Assembly: GCA_947568835.1 (NCBI GenBank) | Contig: OX387603.1 | Span: 9,483,943-9,547,942, forward strand | From: Protonemura montana | Lineage: Eukaryota > Arthropoda > Insecta > Plecoptera > Nemouridae | Length of the DNA stretch: 64,000 bases | Reading direction: 5' to 3' | Notes under the pieces: generated by a model | Told to the model about the DNA's origin: nothing | Database searches by the model: none | The model's input: the letters and a program-made list of their open reading frames with translations, nothing else | In this document: positions 26,901 to 39,074 of the stretch, piece by piece | Position numbering within the stretch: the first letter of the stretch is position 1 | Layout: each line of letters opens with the position of its first letter | Position numbers and translations under genes: made by a program

Positions 26901-28100
26901 AGCGTGAAAAACGGTGAAATGCTAGCTAATTTGGTAGATTGTTTGGCTAGGAATTTTGATGCAAGAATTTACGACATTTTCAGGAATTTTAATCGATTTT
27001 TGTCATTTACACAACTGTTGATTTATTTTTCTTTACCATAACCGAACAATAAAAGAAATCATTTAGCGATTTCTAACTGCGAGGTGATATCATAGCTAGG
27101 AAATTTTATAAAATATTAATCTAACCGTTGACGCATCCGAAAAAAATACGAAACACCGAAATCATCCTATTCACAATTTTCCATTAGTGATAAAATCTAG
27201 GTCAAACTTCCGATGGAATTTCACGGCGAAACGGAAACGTACCACTCCCCCCAAAGACACCGCTCGCTGCGATCCGGCACCTCCACCGAGACAAAAGCCG
27301 ACCATGGGGGGGCCGTGATTTCCAATCAGTGCCGAGGGCAAAAAAAAACACACTAGACCCTCCCCGATCTCAAAATCAATTACGACTTATTTCCCTGCCA
27401 AAAATACGTTTGATGCACGGACGCCACGCCAAGCATTTCCTCGATGGAGGAAAATCTCTTTTTCCTGTACGTCAGGAAAAACTTAGCTAGCAAAAAGTAG
27501 ATGAGCTCGCGTCGAATCTGAGATAGAAGAAGCTCTTTTTTCTTGTACGTTTTTAAGTGCAGGGCATATTCTGCTTCAGTAACTGCGTTTGAAACGGCAA
27601 AAGATCATTCATTGGCAGATCGAAAATGAAAACACATTAGTATAATTTTTACATGTGGACAACCCATCCTATTTCGAGTGAAATGACCGAAAAAAAGGGC
27701 TATGCTGGATTATGCTGGATTTCTTTCAAGCGAAAGATGCCGAAGACCATTTGTAAAAAAAGCACACATTTAGACCGTAAATAAACAAGTCTTAACTGAC
27801 TGGAAATCGATGTGGCAAACACTGCTTGACCGGCACATGCCTAAAAAACATTAATTATCGATTGATTTTTGAGATAAAAATAACCAAAATTACAGATAAT
27901 TTGAAAAACTGAAAGTACATAAGAAATATATAGGTATACAATTAAACTGTTTTACTCAAAAGTTGATAGCCTACACGTGTTTGTTTTGGGAGGATTATGA
28001 ATTGAAATTTACAATTCTCTCCAAGAAATAATGTAGAAAAAAGATATATATTTTTTTTCAAAAGGTTGTGTAATTTTTATTGAAGCTTTTAAGCTTCCGA
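23942..28100. other. non-coding DNA with one X-box-like site
   Basis: About 4 kb without a recognisable exon or repeat family. It contains GTTACCATGACAAC at 25616 (listed separately) and a two-copy ATGCTGGATT duplication near 27702. Confidence 0.4.
25616..25629 (+). promoter_or_regulatory. X-box-like motif (RFX site candidate)
   Basis: GTTACCATGACAAC fits the GTHNYY-AT-RRNAAC form of the X-box bound by RFX factors that switch on ciliary genes. No transcription start or ciliary gene is visible nearby, so function is only a possibility. Confidence 0.25.
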
Positions 28101-28118
28101 AACAGTGCGTCGCTAAAC
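28101..28118 (+). repeat. possible 5S-derived SINE tail fragment
   Basis: AACAGTGCGTCGCTAAAC differs by one base from the conserved SINE 3' end. No body sequence precedes it, so this could be a short relic or coincidence. Confidence 0.35.
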
Positions 28119-28520
28119 TCCACTTACCAATATCTTTCAGTCACAGAATGATTTCTGTCTTTTTAAAAAACAAAAAACCGGTACTATTACCATAACATTT
28201 CTTCGGTAATATTGCGGTAATATTATCCGCGTTACATCCCTGATGCATTCCAATACTAAACCAAACCAAGAATCTAACAATACACATTTTTGTCATCCAT
28301 TTTGTTCAAGTCAAAACTACCAACAACAACACGGTCACCACGTTGCTATAGCAGCGCATAAACAAGTCAATTGACTATATATTTGACCGTGACACGCATA
28401 AATATCCTGGCAACATGTGTTTTTTTTCTACATGCAGTGACTCAGTCTCAGCCAGTTGGACCTCTTGACCAGCGTTATGCGTGAAAACCGCAAGCTTCAA
28501 TTCGTTCGTCCATTTTATTT

Positions 28521-28546
28521 TCTGAGTCTGAGTCTGAGTCTGAGTC
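28521..28546 (+). repeat. (CTGAGT)n microsatellite
   Basis: Just over four uninterrupted copies of a six-base unit, ending in CTGAGTCG. Confidence 0.9.
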
Positions 28547-29389
28547 GTTTGTAATTTTGTTTGTATCTCCAGACAACTGCAACAAGGCTCACTAAACTTG
28601 CATCTGTTTGCAAAAGAAGTAATTAAAGATTGTGCAACAATTAGTTATGCGTCACTTTAATTTAGTCTCACTTTTCAAATCTTTAGTATGCAGTTTCGCA
28701 TTTTTTTTTTTCAACGGTTTCACGCTCTTTGACCAACACTTAATCGTTATTTTACATGTTTATAAGTAGAATCCGTGTGAATTTGTCGGTTTTTTTTTTA
28801 GGGATATCAACATTTTGTAGCGCTATTTGAGCAGTTTTTCACACGTGATTTTGGCCTTCGCTTGTATACAATTTATTGCGCAAAAAATTGAACACATTTG
28901 AACAAGGACCAACGCAAATACCACATGCAAGAAGATGTTCCATTCGAAATGCATCTGCGAACAGCGATTTGAATTTGTTCATATCAAAATCTTATACCAA
29001 TACGCTTGAGATTATAGAGGTTCTCCAGCCATAAATAACTGTCAATTAATCTCTTCAAACAGAAAAAATTTCTTTAAAAAAGATATCCTTTCCAAATAAG
29101 AATTATCTACTGGCCTAAATTTTCTCTAGCTTCTGACATTGAAAATGAAGACGTCCTTCCGTTCAGCGTCTTATCTTAGCCACGGTCGCCAAGGTCTTGC
29201 TTCTGAGCAAATAGTTGCTTTCCTGGCGGCACGCGCTAGCAAAGGAACACAGGAAGCGGTGTTTTTCAACCCTTGTTGCGTCCACCAAGCTTTGCTTTTC
29301 GCCCTGCTTTGTTCAGAAAACACCTTGCAATAATGCCACAGGTGTTTAACACTCGAAAAACATGGCGACAACGAACCCATTGTTTTTTT

Positions 29390-29492
29390 TATTATTAGCT
29401 ACACTAACAGCATCAATTTTCCATGCATCCATGGGCATCCATTTAATAAAATACCCCGCACGTTGCAAGCGTTTGAAATTTAAATCAGATTT
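29390..29492 (+). repeat. hairpin/tRNA-like repeat family, internally deleted copy
   Basis: Its tail AAAATACCCCGCACGTTGCA and AAGCGTTTGAAATTTAAATC matches, in opposite orientation, the ends of the elements at 36577 and 55953. Upstream, TTATTATTAGCTACACTAAC and GCATCAATTTT match the arm of the 55953 copy, with most of the hairpin missing. Confidence 0.6.
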
Positions 29493-29499
29493 CGCATAG

Positions 29500-30680
29500 C
29501 CCATTGTTTTTAAGCAATCAATCAGTGGTACCATGATACCTTGATCTCAAAGATACCATAGATGGCTTATAATCACCCTTTAAAAGCATAGCAATGAACT
29601 ACTTATAAGTTACAGAGTCGATGACGTTGAGGGGGTTAAAAATATAATTTACTCACCAATTAGATGAATACATAAGAAAATATTTAAATTTGAGAATTGA
29701 GATTGTATTCGATTTTCAAAAATTTTCACGACATATACTGAACACTGTCACATTTTTAACCAGCCAGAGCCCTCTGAAAACGTTTTCAAATTTGAACAAA
29801 TATACGTAGCATCCATTAATTCTGTCTCCAAAGAAGCGAGTGCCGTTTTTAAAGACACTGTGATGAAATGGCTCTTAGCATGTCACATTTAAAACATCTC
29901 TCAAAGTCTCTATGCTTTCTGGAAGTCAAAATCTCATTTCGTGTGTAATGTCTTTCGTATACCTCTTCTTGTCAACGACGCTTCTTATAAATAGAACAGA
30001 TCGTGACTGATAGGTAAAGAAAAGTGGTAAATACTTTACGAGCGTTGAACTCAATGAAAATTTAACAACGTACATATTGCAAACTATTGAATTTTTTTTT
30101 TTTTTTTTGAGTTAGTGCGGTAATTTGTCAGGGTTTGACGCAATCGCACAATGATTTCAGTTTTCTCGTGAAGTTACGTAACTCTCGAGTTAAACGTGAA
30201 GCGACACTGCTGGCTGTCTGGGATCGTCTTAGTGTTAACCCTAGGAAATAAATCATAGCGTTTACAGAACCAGGTAACAGTTGCCGTGACGGCCGGCGAG
30301 ACGAACAGAGAGAGATAGAGATTGAAACAGATGAGGTGGATTTTTCAAATAGCAAAACCTGTGGATAAGCATTTCATAAATATTTAGATTTTAATTTTTC
30401 GTTTGTCTTTTAGAAGAATAGGGGTTTATACAAAACTAGAGCCTCTACTGTTTTTGACAAGGAAAATATATTTGATTTTAGAGTAGGTAAGTAGGTACAT
30501 TTTTTGTAATGATCATTTTGAACCCATTATCAAAAATGAAATGTCTGAAACTGAAATCTGGTGTCCAATTACCCTGCATATTTAACCTTTGAAATCTTTC
30601 TTTTTACTGTGAGATTTTATGTAGTAAGAAATAAAATATCATGTTAGTTTTTAGACTCGTGTCTACTTGATCTAACCTTA
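29500..30680. other. non-coding DNA, nothing recognised
   Basis: AT-rich; includes an uninterrupted T run near 30092-30109. No exon or RNA gene seen. Confidence 0.4.
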
Positions 30681-30687
30681 GCACTAG

Positions 30688-30893
30688 TTTTGACGAAAAC
30701 TATTTAAACTGGGTTTTGAATTTCTAAGTGAAGAACAGCTAAATTTCCGAACGTTTCCTAACTTGTGCCTGTCACTTTATCAAGGGTTGCTCTTACCCTT
30801 GATAAAGTAACTAGTACAAGTTACGAAACGTTAGGACATTTAGTTGTTCTTCACTTAGCAATTAAAACCCAGTTCAAATAGTTTTTGTCAAAA
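30688..30893. mobile_element. 206-bp inverted repeat (foldback/MITE-like)
   Basis: Left arm 30688-30787 and right arm 30795-30893 are imperfect reverse complements of about 100 bases, with a loop of about 7 bases. Examples are TTTATCAAGGG facing CCCTTGATAAA, CTAAGTGAAGAAC facing GTTCTTCACTTAG and ACTATTTAAACTGGGTTTT facing AAAACCCAGTTCAAATAGT. Just outside the left arm, 30650-30690 matches the reverse complement of 55324-55378, so at least part is a dispersed repeat. There is no coding capacity; a miniature non-autonomous element is the simplest reading. Confidence 0.7.
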
Positions 30894-30899
30894 TAAAAT

Positions 30900-33800
30900 C
30901 TTATGCATCTTAAAATTCTCGAATTCTACGATTTTTGCTGCCAACTTAAAAAAAAAAAAAAAAAAACAGCAAACATATAAAAGATACAATGAAAGATTCA
31001 ACTTTTGGTAGCCATGTAGATGTTGACATCGCCTGAATCGTCTGAATTCCGCTATAGGATGTTTCCACCATGCATGGACAAACACAGAAAATGAAAGTGC
31101 GCTCATCCAATCCACTGCCCACTGGTTTATTTGCAAAGTGACCGTCCCCGCCAACTACCGTTGGCCAATTAATTCATCAGCTGTTTTCCCGAAGTAAACA
31201 CAAGCCAGTGACACGTGGATCCCGCTCCCATACGAAGATGATCCACGTGGCATTTGGCCGAGTGCCCTACCTGTTTGTTTTAATTGGAAAGTGGCAGAGT
31301 CAATAAATAAATAGGCAAACGCACACATGCATCGCAGATGTCAAGGAGGGGAGGTTTTACTGGTGTTGCTGCGATTTATTTGCGTTGTCTAACGATGTTG
31401 AGAAGGTGAACGTTAATTGCTCACTTTGTGAAAAACATGTGTGTGTGTTTTACTCATACGGGCCGTTAGGTTTTGATACAAAAAAATAATTAACTGCTTT
31501 CGCTTTGATGGAAATAGACCATTTAAAATGTGGGCTTGTGTAACCACTTGCTGTTGCGATTTACTTGCCAATTTTTTTTTAAATCAATCTTGGGTTTTTT
31601 TTCAGTTGAAGAATAAGTGAAACTGAGACGTCTGAAAATTGAAGATTTTTCAATTTGTCGGACGTTGATATATTTGGAATTTATTGAAATTTCCTCTCAT
31701 ATGTTATACAAAGTTGTGCAACTTGGGATTTAAAAATAGTTGCATGCTTTAAGTTAGCTCACGGCCGACTCGAAACTTGCTCTCGTGAATCGTGAAATTA
31801 GGACACAAATCATGGTGGCTCTCTCATTTTTCAAAAAGTTGACAATCGTACAAACAACAATGAATCAATCTGGCTTAAAATTCGATAATTTTACCGGTAA
31901 CAAAACCACGGAAATAACGTTGAAAATGTCCATTGGGGGGATTTTAGCGTCAAAATACTGGCCGTCGCCCCGAGATGTTTTTTACTTGATGGTTCTCTGT
32001 ATGAGTGCTACGTCGATTTTCAATGAGCTTCAATTCTTTCCGCTCTTTCGCCCACTTCGAATTCCGATTGGTCAATTTTATCCAATCATAACAATCCAAT
32101 TCCAAGGCTAAAATGGGTCAAAATCAGATCCCACATTTTCAACTGTTAAAAAAAACTAATACCTTCAATCAGAAAAACCGATTGTCTACCAACTTTATCA
32201 TCAGACAACAGACCAGGCGACAAGTCGCATTTCCAATCCAAGATCCCGAGCACAGATATCGTGTTAGATAATCGATCATCGAAACAATCCACAAGGCGCG
32301 AAGACAATTTAAATATAAAATGACTCGCCTGCAGTTGTTCTAGCGCGCGATTACTAAATAAGGCCGCGCCAAAAAAAAAAATGCGGTTTCCACCCCGCCC
32401 CGAAGATCATGTTTTAAATTTAGCTCTGCCCCACGACCCGGTGAATCTCGTAAATCGCGTTACATGTAATGGCGTACACTTTACATGAAGCACAATTACA
32501 TGCGTGTGGGCGCTTGCGTTTGCATCGCACAACTACAGCACAGTCTGCAATGCAGACGGCGGCAAAAATACTAATAAACACTGCCCTCTATCCTCTGGTG
32601 CGGAACGCTGGAGACGAAGGGGAAAAAAACACACGCTCTTACTCATCATCAGTGTACACAATTAGAGGGATCGGAAGCAGATTTGTTGATAACTTGAGTC
32701 CACGCCAGTTCTCATTGCGATGATTTTTGTTATTTTTCTAGCACCGTTTTTATGAACGGACAGATGCGAGTTAACTTTGAAAGCGACTTCGATTGAACGC
32801 AAAGCCAGACGTGGTTGGTTTTTGTTGATGTCTCATGGCAGTGAATGTGGAGGTTGATCCCGGACACACTTTACATTCAAATCTGGAACGTTTGGTACAT
32901 CTCTTTCGAGTGAAACGCCTTCCCTTCCAGGAATCTTAACCGTCCCATCGAATCGAGAAATAATACATTGCATTGCTTCACTTTTTGGGGGTGCTATGCA
33001 CGCGAGCAGGCTGCGCGCCTCGAAGAAGACGGCATCGGCAAACACAAATACAGTTTTTTGTACGTGTCTAAATTCTAAACGGCACAAAATTCGCCCCCCC
33101 CCCCCCCCTCTCACCCCCTTGCTTCAAGGCGCGCCACGGTCCCGTTGATACATGTGAGCTCTGCACAGAGTACATGTGTGGTTTGGCAAATGTTTTATGA
33201 AAACCATGGGGGGTTGGATGCCGGGATTTTCCAATCAAAGATGGCGAGACGCGAGCTAGTGAGCTGTTCGTGTGAGAATCTAGATGGCAGCTTGAATAAA
33301 TAAATGAATGCCGAACCGTGATGTGGTGCAGTGAACTATGATTAAGCGTATTGTTGTAGTGGAAATACCTACACGGGTTCAATTGGGGTGGTTGACTCGT
33401 ATATATTTTTGGTACTTCCTAGTCCTAACGCTAAAATGAAAATTGTAATTTTTCAATGTACCTAAAGTTCGTATTATTTGACCTACTTAACATCAGTCGT
33501 ATGTTTTAAGTTTTTGATACAAATTTGAAGTACATTCGTTCGTTTCCTTTCATTAGATTGCCACAGAAACACCTAGGTTTATTTGCTTCAAAATCTTCTT
33601 TCTCTCTTGTACTGAACTTCTTCGACTTTAGGACTTTTATGACTTTGGTTATTATCTAAAAAGTGGTAAAATGGACACAATTGTTCACTCATGATAGAAC
33701 AATACAACAGTCCACATCCAATCTAACCCCATAAACAGTCCATCGCCACCACACCCAGCCGCTCTATTCCCAACAAAATCCCATCTTTTAATAAAAACCC

Positions 33801-35767
33801 CGTCTCCAACTCCACGCTCGCCCGTGCAGTCAGACAAAATCAAAAGACACCCAAGACCACTTACCCGTTCACACAAGCGCGAGCCCCAAATCGCCCAATA
33901 CCCAGCACCCTATCAATCACCAATCTGTCCAACCATTAGGCCACCTCCGCCCACCGAAAACGGAGTCCACAATTTCGATCACGTCCGCCGGGAGCGCCGC
34001 GCACGACGCCGGTTCTGTGTGGAACTTGAAGTGGCCGGGGGGGTGCAGTCTTGACACGGCCGTTATGATACTTAACATCGCCGGTGGACGCGTGACCGGC
34101 GTCGTCAAGCAGGAAGTGTAGAGCCGGGAACAAGCGCCGGTAAACCCCCAACAAATAGGGTGGGAATCTTTTAAGTCCACCGACGACGGCGGCGACGACG
34201 GGAGAGGTCGTCGCTTCTTCGGCATCTACATTTTTATCGCGTTTATGGTGTGGTTCGCTATGCGGTAGCGCGCGCGCCTGGCTCCTGGTTTTACAAATTA
34301 GCTTGGCGTTGCTGGTTTTAGGGGTCGGGGTCGGTTTCTTTTAACGGGGTGGTTTGTGGGTTTTAGTTTTTCAGATTTTTAGTTTTTGAGATTTTTTTTT
34401 GGAAATTAGTTGTAATATTGAGGGTTATTTAGACATGCTTGTTTCGGAATCGAAAAACGGCTTGGGTATATTTAAGAAATTACAATGGATTATTCTTTCA
34501 TCTCACAGAAGTGAAATGTGAAAAGTTTTCGGTTTTAAGTTGTGACACTTGAAACAGGAAAAGATTTACAGTAGAAAAACTGGCATTATGAAGTGTCGGG
34601 AAACCCACATGACATGTTACCACACATTCTGTGTCAAACAAAGCTCGCGAAAAGTCGATATCTGGCGTATCAAATAATTATCATCAGCGTCATTATCTGC
34701 CCATTGTTTTGCGTTCTCAATAATGATCTCATCATGTTTACCCAATTACTGATGAAAACATGCGACATCATTAAAAAAAAAAAAAATGGAAAAACACAAC
34801 AAAAACGATCGATGTAAATTAGTGTGCTGTTTCCGAGAGGGTGCGTTTTTAAAGGAAAATACCATTTAAAGTCTGCACGAAAAAAACTCTAGCTAAGTGA
34901 GTTAAACGTGAGAATAATGGTGTTATAAATTGAATCATTCCACGGCTGAAAGTATCTCACCCCTTCTTTGCGCGTGCGCTAAGGAAAAAAAGATACAAAA
35001 TCTGTCACCACTAAAAGTCTTTGCGAGATAAATCCATGAATCACGGCAGACCCGATAATATTTTATTTTCGTTTCATCTGTCAGACTGGGCCAGCATCCC
35101 TCGGTCCGATGTATCCATCGCGTCTGACTTCAGAGCGAGCCATCGACTCTGTCTCAAGCTAGCACGGCCATTACGATCTCGGTGCATGTCATATTCGGCG
35201 TCATCAATCATTTAGGAGGCAGTGCCGGCGGGGAATCTTTGGAGCGGTGAATCTTCTTTGGTGTTGTCAGGGGGGGGGGGGGGGGGGGTTGACGAGCCAA
35301 ATCAGGAACTCGGCGCCTCCACCATGGCCGGCTTGGATCGAAGAAGCGTAGTTTTTTTTGCAACACTTCGTTTTTTTTCGTTGCGCTGATGGCGTCATAA
35401 ATTTTATGTTTGCTTGAATATCGTTTTGCTTGAAAACTAAATTAACATGTCAGAAGGGGGCAGACGAAAAGCTCTCCGACATTTTTATTGGACAATTTGT
35501 TTACTCAGCTTCTGTATCTAAGAATAATCCTGATTCGAGTTTGCTAAGCGATTAAGATTTTACGAGTTTGCCAATTTAATTGGCCCTTGAATAGAAATCG
35601 AAGTTAAAAAATTAGCATCACTTTTTTGTAAAGTAAACAAACTCGAGCACAAGGAAAATGCAAACAGACGTCCACTGTCCACTGTCCACATCACTAAAAT
35701 ATCTGCCAACTTTTACCAAAGTTTCCATAATATTTCTACTCTAACTCTTCACTTTCTTTCATTCCAG
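30900..35767. other. non-coding DNA upstream of exon A
   Basis: Includes a TGCA-rich spot at 32485-32560, a 15-base C run at 33094-33108, a GC-rich patch at 33960-34225 with CGACGACGGCGG repeats, and a 19-base G run at 35270-35288. The last 30 bases form the branch/pyrimidine region of the exon A acceptor. No signal-peptide exon could be identified. Confidence 0.4.
35270..35288 (+). repeat. poly-G tract (19)
   Basis: Uninterrupted run of 19 G, about 480 bases upstream of exon A. Confidence 0.9.
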
Positions 35768-36260
35768 ATCGACAGCGACCTCGTGTTCGACGACCCCCTA
35801 AACGCCGAAGTGGGCGAGCACCACCGACCTCATCGTATCATCCCTCATATCGCCTCTATCCCCACGAAGCCATCGGACCACTCGGCAGTATCGCCGGTGG
35901 CCAGCCCCCTCGAAGATCATCCCACGCAGTCAATCTCCCAACACCCTGCCGACGACGGCATCCTCCACACCCTCCACAACTTCGGCAAGAGGCTAAAACG
36001 AGAAGTCCTCGGCTTCTTGGGCGGAAGCAAGGAGACGACAGAATCTTTGGCTGGGACTGACGAGGTCGCCGATCTAAGTGTGTCCCGATCGAGAAGGGAC
36101 TCCGAACCTGATGACTACGAAAGTCAAGAGGAGGGCAGCGACCTGGCGTTGGAACTGCCGAAGAGGACGCCGTTTAGACCGAGCAACTCTGACGACGAGG
36201 ATGACCTTTTCGGAGGGTCCGGAACTGTCGAAGGGTCGGGTAACCCGATCCGTGCACCAC
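35768..36260 (+). CDS. trol: perlecan, exon A: N-terminal region with Ser-Gly glycosaminoglycan sites
   Basis: Internal exon of 493 bases, entered at a codon boundary and leaving in phase 1. The acceptor is a long pyrimidine tract ending in CAG; the donor is GTGAGT. It encodes 164 residues (numbered from this exon) with no globular domain. Visible are a His/Pro-rich start, a KRLKR run at 74-78, SRSRR at 106-110, an acidic cluster at 142-146 (DDEDD) and two Ser-Gly pairs at Ser151 (GGSGT) and Ser157 (EGSGN). Human perlecan domain I likewise has acidic Ser-Gly heparan-sulfate sites just before its SEA domain, so these serines are the likely attachment points. There is no signal peptide, so at least one upstream exon is missing. 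The frame is open further 5' only as intron. Identity depends on the following SEA exons; the exon alone would be unrecognisable. Confidence 0.85.
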
Positions 36261-37178
36261 GTGAGTAGAAGGGGGTCGCCGTTGATGCCAGGCGTTGGTG
36301 CTTTTTTAGTCCAACGTTTTCTTCATGTTATGGTGTACAATTTTCAAAATTACGGTATACAAATGTAAGTATTATAAAACCCAATTCTGTTTTTTGTCAT
36401 TACAAGTCAAACTTTTAAAAACATGAGATACAATCTCAACAATTAGAAACATGCATATCTGAAATTATTATTGATTGCACTTTGCTTAAATGTCAACAAT
36501 TTATGCTTTATTTAGTATCTTTCTGCTTAAAAAAAGAGTTAACAGATTAAGAAATGTCCAAATAAACTCAATGCTGTGAGATTTGATTTAAATTGCAAAT
36601 GCTTGCAATGCTTAAGTATTTCATTATCAAGAGCTCTAATAACCTCTCAAAATTCGTTACCCAACCGGGGACTCGTAGCCCAATCTCTACTTGTCGCGGG
36701 TGATGTTCTAACCAATTGAGCTACTTGAACATGCCATTTTTGAGAGGATTTTAGTGCATTTGATAAGAATGACGGAACTCCAAGGAGTAGAATCAAGAGG
36801 CTGTGATTAGTCACAGCCACTTTGACGTTACTCAATGTTACTCAATACGAAGAATTCACCAATTATTATAGTGGTTCTTTCCCCAACCCCCTTTATAAGA
36901 TTTAAAAGTAAAATATGAAAAATGTGATTGTTGACAAATATTTACAAAAAATGCCGAAAAGGGAATTTTCAATACGTACATCACGTTAGGAATCGACCAC
37001 AGATTCTTTAGCACAGATATGATTCGAGTGAACCAATAACTGGTTGTGGCAATCTCTAAAAATTCACATCAATATCACAATAATTGTGATTAAAAAAAAA
37101 AAAAAAATCCCTAACGCCACTTTTGTTACCCTATCCCCGTCCAAGCCAAGCTAACGTCTCCGTGCGCTCTCCCCACAG
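36261..37178 (+). other. intron A-B of perlecan gene
   Basis: 918 bases, GT...AG, phase 1. It contains one copy of the hairpin/tRNA-like repeat family (36577-36770) and a run of about 15 A near 37093. No conserved coding signal was seen in the remainder. Confidence 0.85.
36577..36770 (-). repeat. hairpin repeat family copy with tRNA-like insert
   Basis: On the minus strand an A-box-like TAGCTCAATTGGTT (36710-36723) and a degenerate B-box (GCTACGAGTCCCC, 36667-36679) sit about 45 bases apart, as in a tRNA. The stems do not pair well enough for a working tRNA. On both sides lie inverted arms (ATAACCTCTCAAAAT facing ATTTTTGAGAGGATT). The tail (TTAAATTGCAAATGCTTGCA on the + strand) is shared with copies at 29390 and 55953. 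It lies wholly in intron A-B. Confidence 0.65.
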
Positions 37179-37341
37179 ACTACTTTCGCATCACGGTTAC
37201 TGTCCACGAGCCCTACCAGACGGACTTCGCTTACCGTGACAGCGTCAACTACAAACAAGTCGCACACGATCTTTCCCTCGCCATCGCCGAGCTGTTCGCA
37301 GACTACCCAGGACGCCAGGAGGCAAACGTCATCAACATACA
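37179..37341 (+). CDS. trol: perlecan, exon B: first half of SEA domain
   Basis: Exon of 163 bases; the acceptor is CCCCACAG and the donor GTAAGC. It enters in phase 1, completing His165, and leaves with two bases of Gln219. The translation begins HYFRITVTVHEPYQ, then an amphipathic helix-like stretch (YKQVAHDLSLAIAELF) and ends EANVINIQ. This is the first beta strand and first helix of a SEA domain. It lines up with the human perlecan segment that begins YFRALVNFT and with the insect proteins. SEA domains occur in heavily O-glycosylated or proteoglycan proteins at the cell surface or in the matrix. The phase fits both neighbours exactly, which is strong support that this is an exon and not a chance frame. 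Confidence 0.93.
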
Positions 37342-38896
37342 GTAAGCTTTGGGTCACGGTATGACGCCCCAGAACGTCGGTTCTAGACTTGCGTTCGAGA
37401 TTAAGCGCCACTGGTTTAAGAAAGCTGTTGAAAGGAAATATTGTTGAAATACTTGTAGATGATAGTTGTCTATGAAGTCTGGAAGACGGTTAGGTGAGCA
37501 GATAAGATGCTCGCAAATCTGTGATGAAGGAATAATAGGATGGACGCATAATAACCACACTCGACGTTACTTGTTTCGTTGAAAGAAGGTTCACTTTTCG
37601 TTTTCGAGTTGTTCTACCGCATATTTTGAAGTCTGAGCGCTTACGTTCCTCGTTAGTCACTTGGGACCTTTTGGTGAATGACAAGTTCAGGTCAAAAGCC
37701 AGTAATTTCGACCAACTTTCTACCATAGACCTACCCATGAGCGGGGCTAGTTCATTCATTACCAACAGCTGAACTCGCAAAAAGGTTAGAGCCAATTGAC
37801 TGCAATGCGTTGCCCAGGATGTGGTTTTCTAGTTGACAGAGCGCACATGAGTCCACGCCCGTCATATTTTATCAAAAATCTCAAGTATTATTGACCGTAT
37901 TTGAGAGAAAGAACTTATACGCTCATTGTTTATGGTTATTGGTCAATCACAATTCTTATCAACCCCCTATCATAAACGTTGGCACCACTATGTTAAATAG
38001 GTCATAAACATATTCAGCGATCGATCCCAGCGGGGTTTTATTGAAGACTGATTAGTTTAGCACCTCCATTTGTCGGTATTTACAGCTGGGGAACAGTGTG
38101 ACAATTTATCAGTGGGATAGATGGCGGAGGGTTGATAATCTAATAAAGAATGCCGAAATTTTGATTTCATTCTGACAGATAACGGTACTCGGATATATTA
38201 CTGTGGTTGTGGACACTGGTATAGGGGTGCTATCGTGCAAGGGGATGGACGTAATGTTCAGAGAAATTAATCTATGTCTAATGAAAAGAGGCGGCGTAAC
38301 CAACAAAGTTTGATGGACGCTGATTGCTTGAGTGGATATTTTCTATTATCGTATTCCACATTCTATTAACAATAACGAATATTATTTTTGGGATTGATGA
38401 TTCACATATTGACGTTGAACATGAACAGAGTGTATAATTGAGAGTGATTTTCACAATTGGTTTATATCTCTTCGCTAAATGTATGGTGCTGGCTACAGAA
38501 TTAGAATGCGGAAGAAAGAGAAACGTGAGGATTGCTAATTTTCTCATGTTCTAAATGCGCTGATTATTTTTCTTGCTTTTCGAAACACATGCCAGTATCA
38601 TAAATTTGCCTTGGTGTACAAGAACACGTCAGCACATTGTTTTAATGTAATGGGTGGATTTGGCATTTGGTCAAAATTGTATAGTTAGTACAGTTTTTGT
38701 GAAGTAAAATAGCCCCGTCTCTGAATTGTGTAGACACCCCCTAGCGCATTGACGTAAATTATTGTAGAAAATCAAAATATATCAATCTTAACGAGATTTC
38801 AGCTGTTGCATGTCGACAAGTAAGAAATATACTTTCCAGTAAAAAAAATGATCCCTCGTCGGAATCGCCACTGATGGTAAATTTTCCACTTTTCAG
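37342..38896 (+). other. intron B-C of perlecan gene
   Basis: 1555 bases, GT...AG, phase 2, interrupting the SEA domain. Several open frames on the minus strand (for example 37490-37795) show no domain or plausible composition and are taken as chance. No repeat recognised. Confidence 0.85.
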
Positions 38897-39063
38897 AAAA
38901 ACGGATGACGTATTCTTCTCGAAAGTAACGTTCGACCTGACCTCACTCGGCAACGACGACACTGGCGCCATCCGTGAGAAGCTGCGCAGTCAGATCAACA
39001 CCCATCGACGCCTCGGCAGCATTGAGGCCAACCTTGACCATTTCACTGTGCGCAGTTTCGGAA
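38897..39063 (+). CDS. trol: perlecan, exon C: second half of SEA domain
   Basis: Exon of 167 bases; the acceptor is CCACTTTTCAG and the donor GTAAGC. It enters with the last base of Gln219 and leaves in phase 1. Residues 220-274 contain a strand (VFFSKVTFDLTS), an acidic turn, a helix (IREKLRSQINTHRRLGSI) and the closing strand (FTVRSFG). This completes the SEA fold; RRLG and the final F-x-x-R-x-x-G match the end of perlecan SEA domains. The GSVVV-type autoproteolysis site found in mucin SEA domains is absent, as expected for perlecan. A run of 24 C begins 11 bases after the donor, within the region that recruits splicing factors. The AG usage assumes that splicing continues to 40496; see the alternative small exon at 39150. 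Confidence 0.93.
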
Positions 39064-39074
39064 GTAAGCAATCG

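Noticed and set aside
35783..36268. Independent gene starting at the GTG near the start of exon A and stopping at TAG after 36260
   Set aside because: The frame is open into the acceptor and the stop lies past a perfect GTGAGT donor. Phase continuity with SEA exons shows it is an internal exon.
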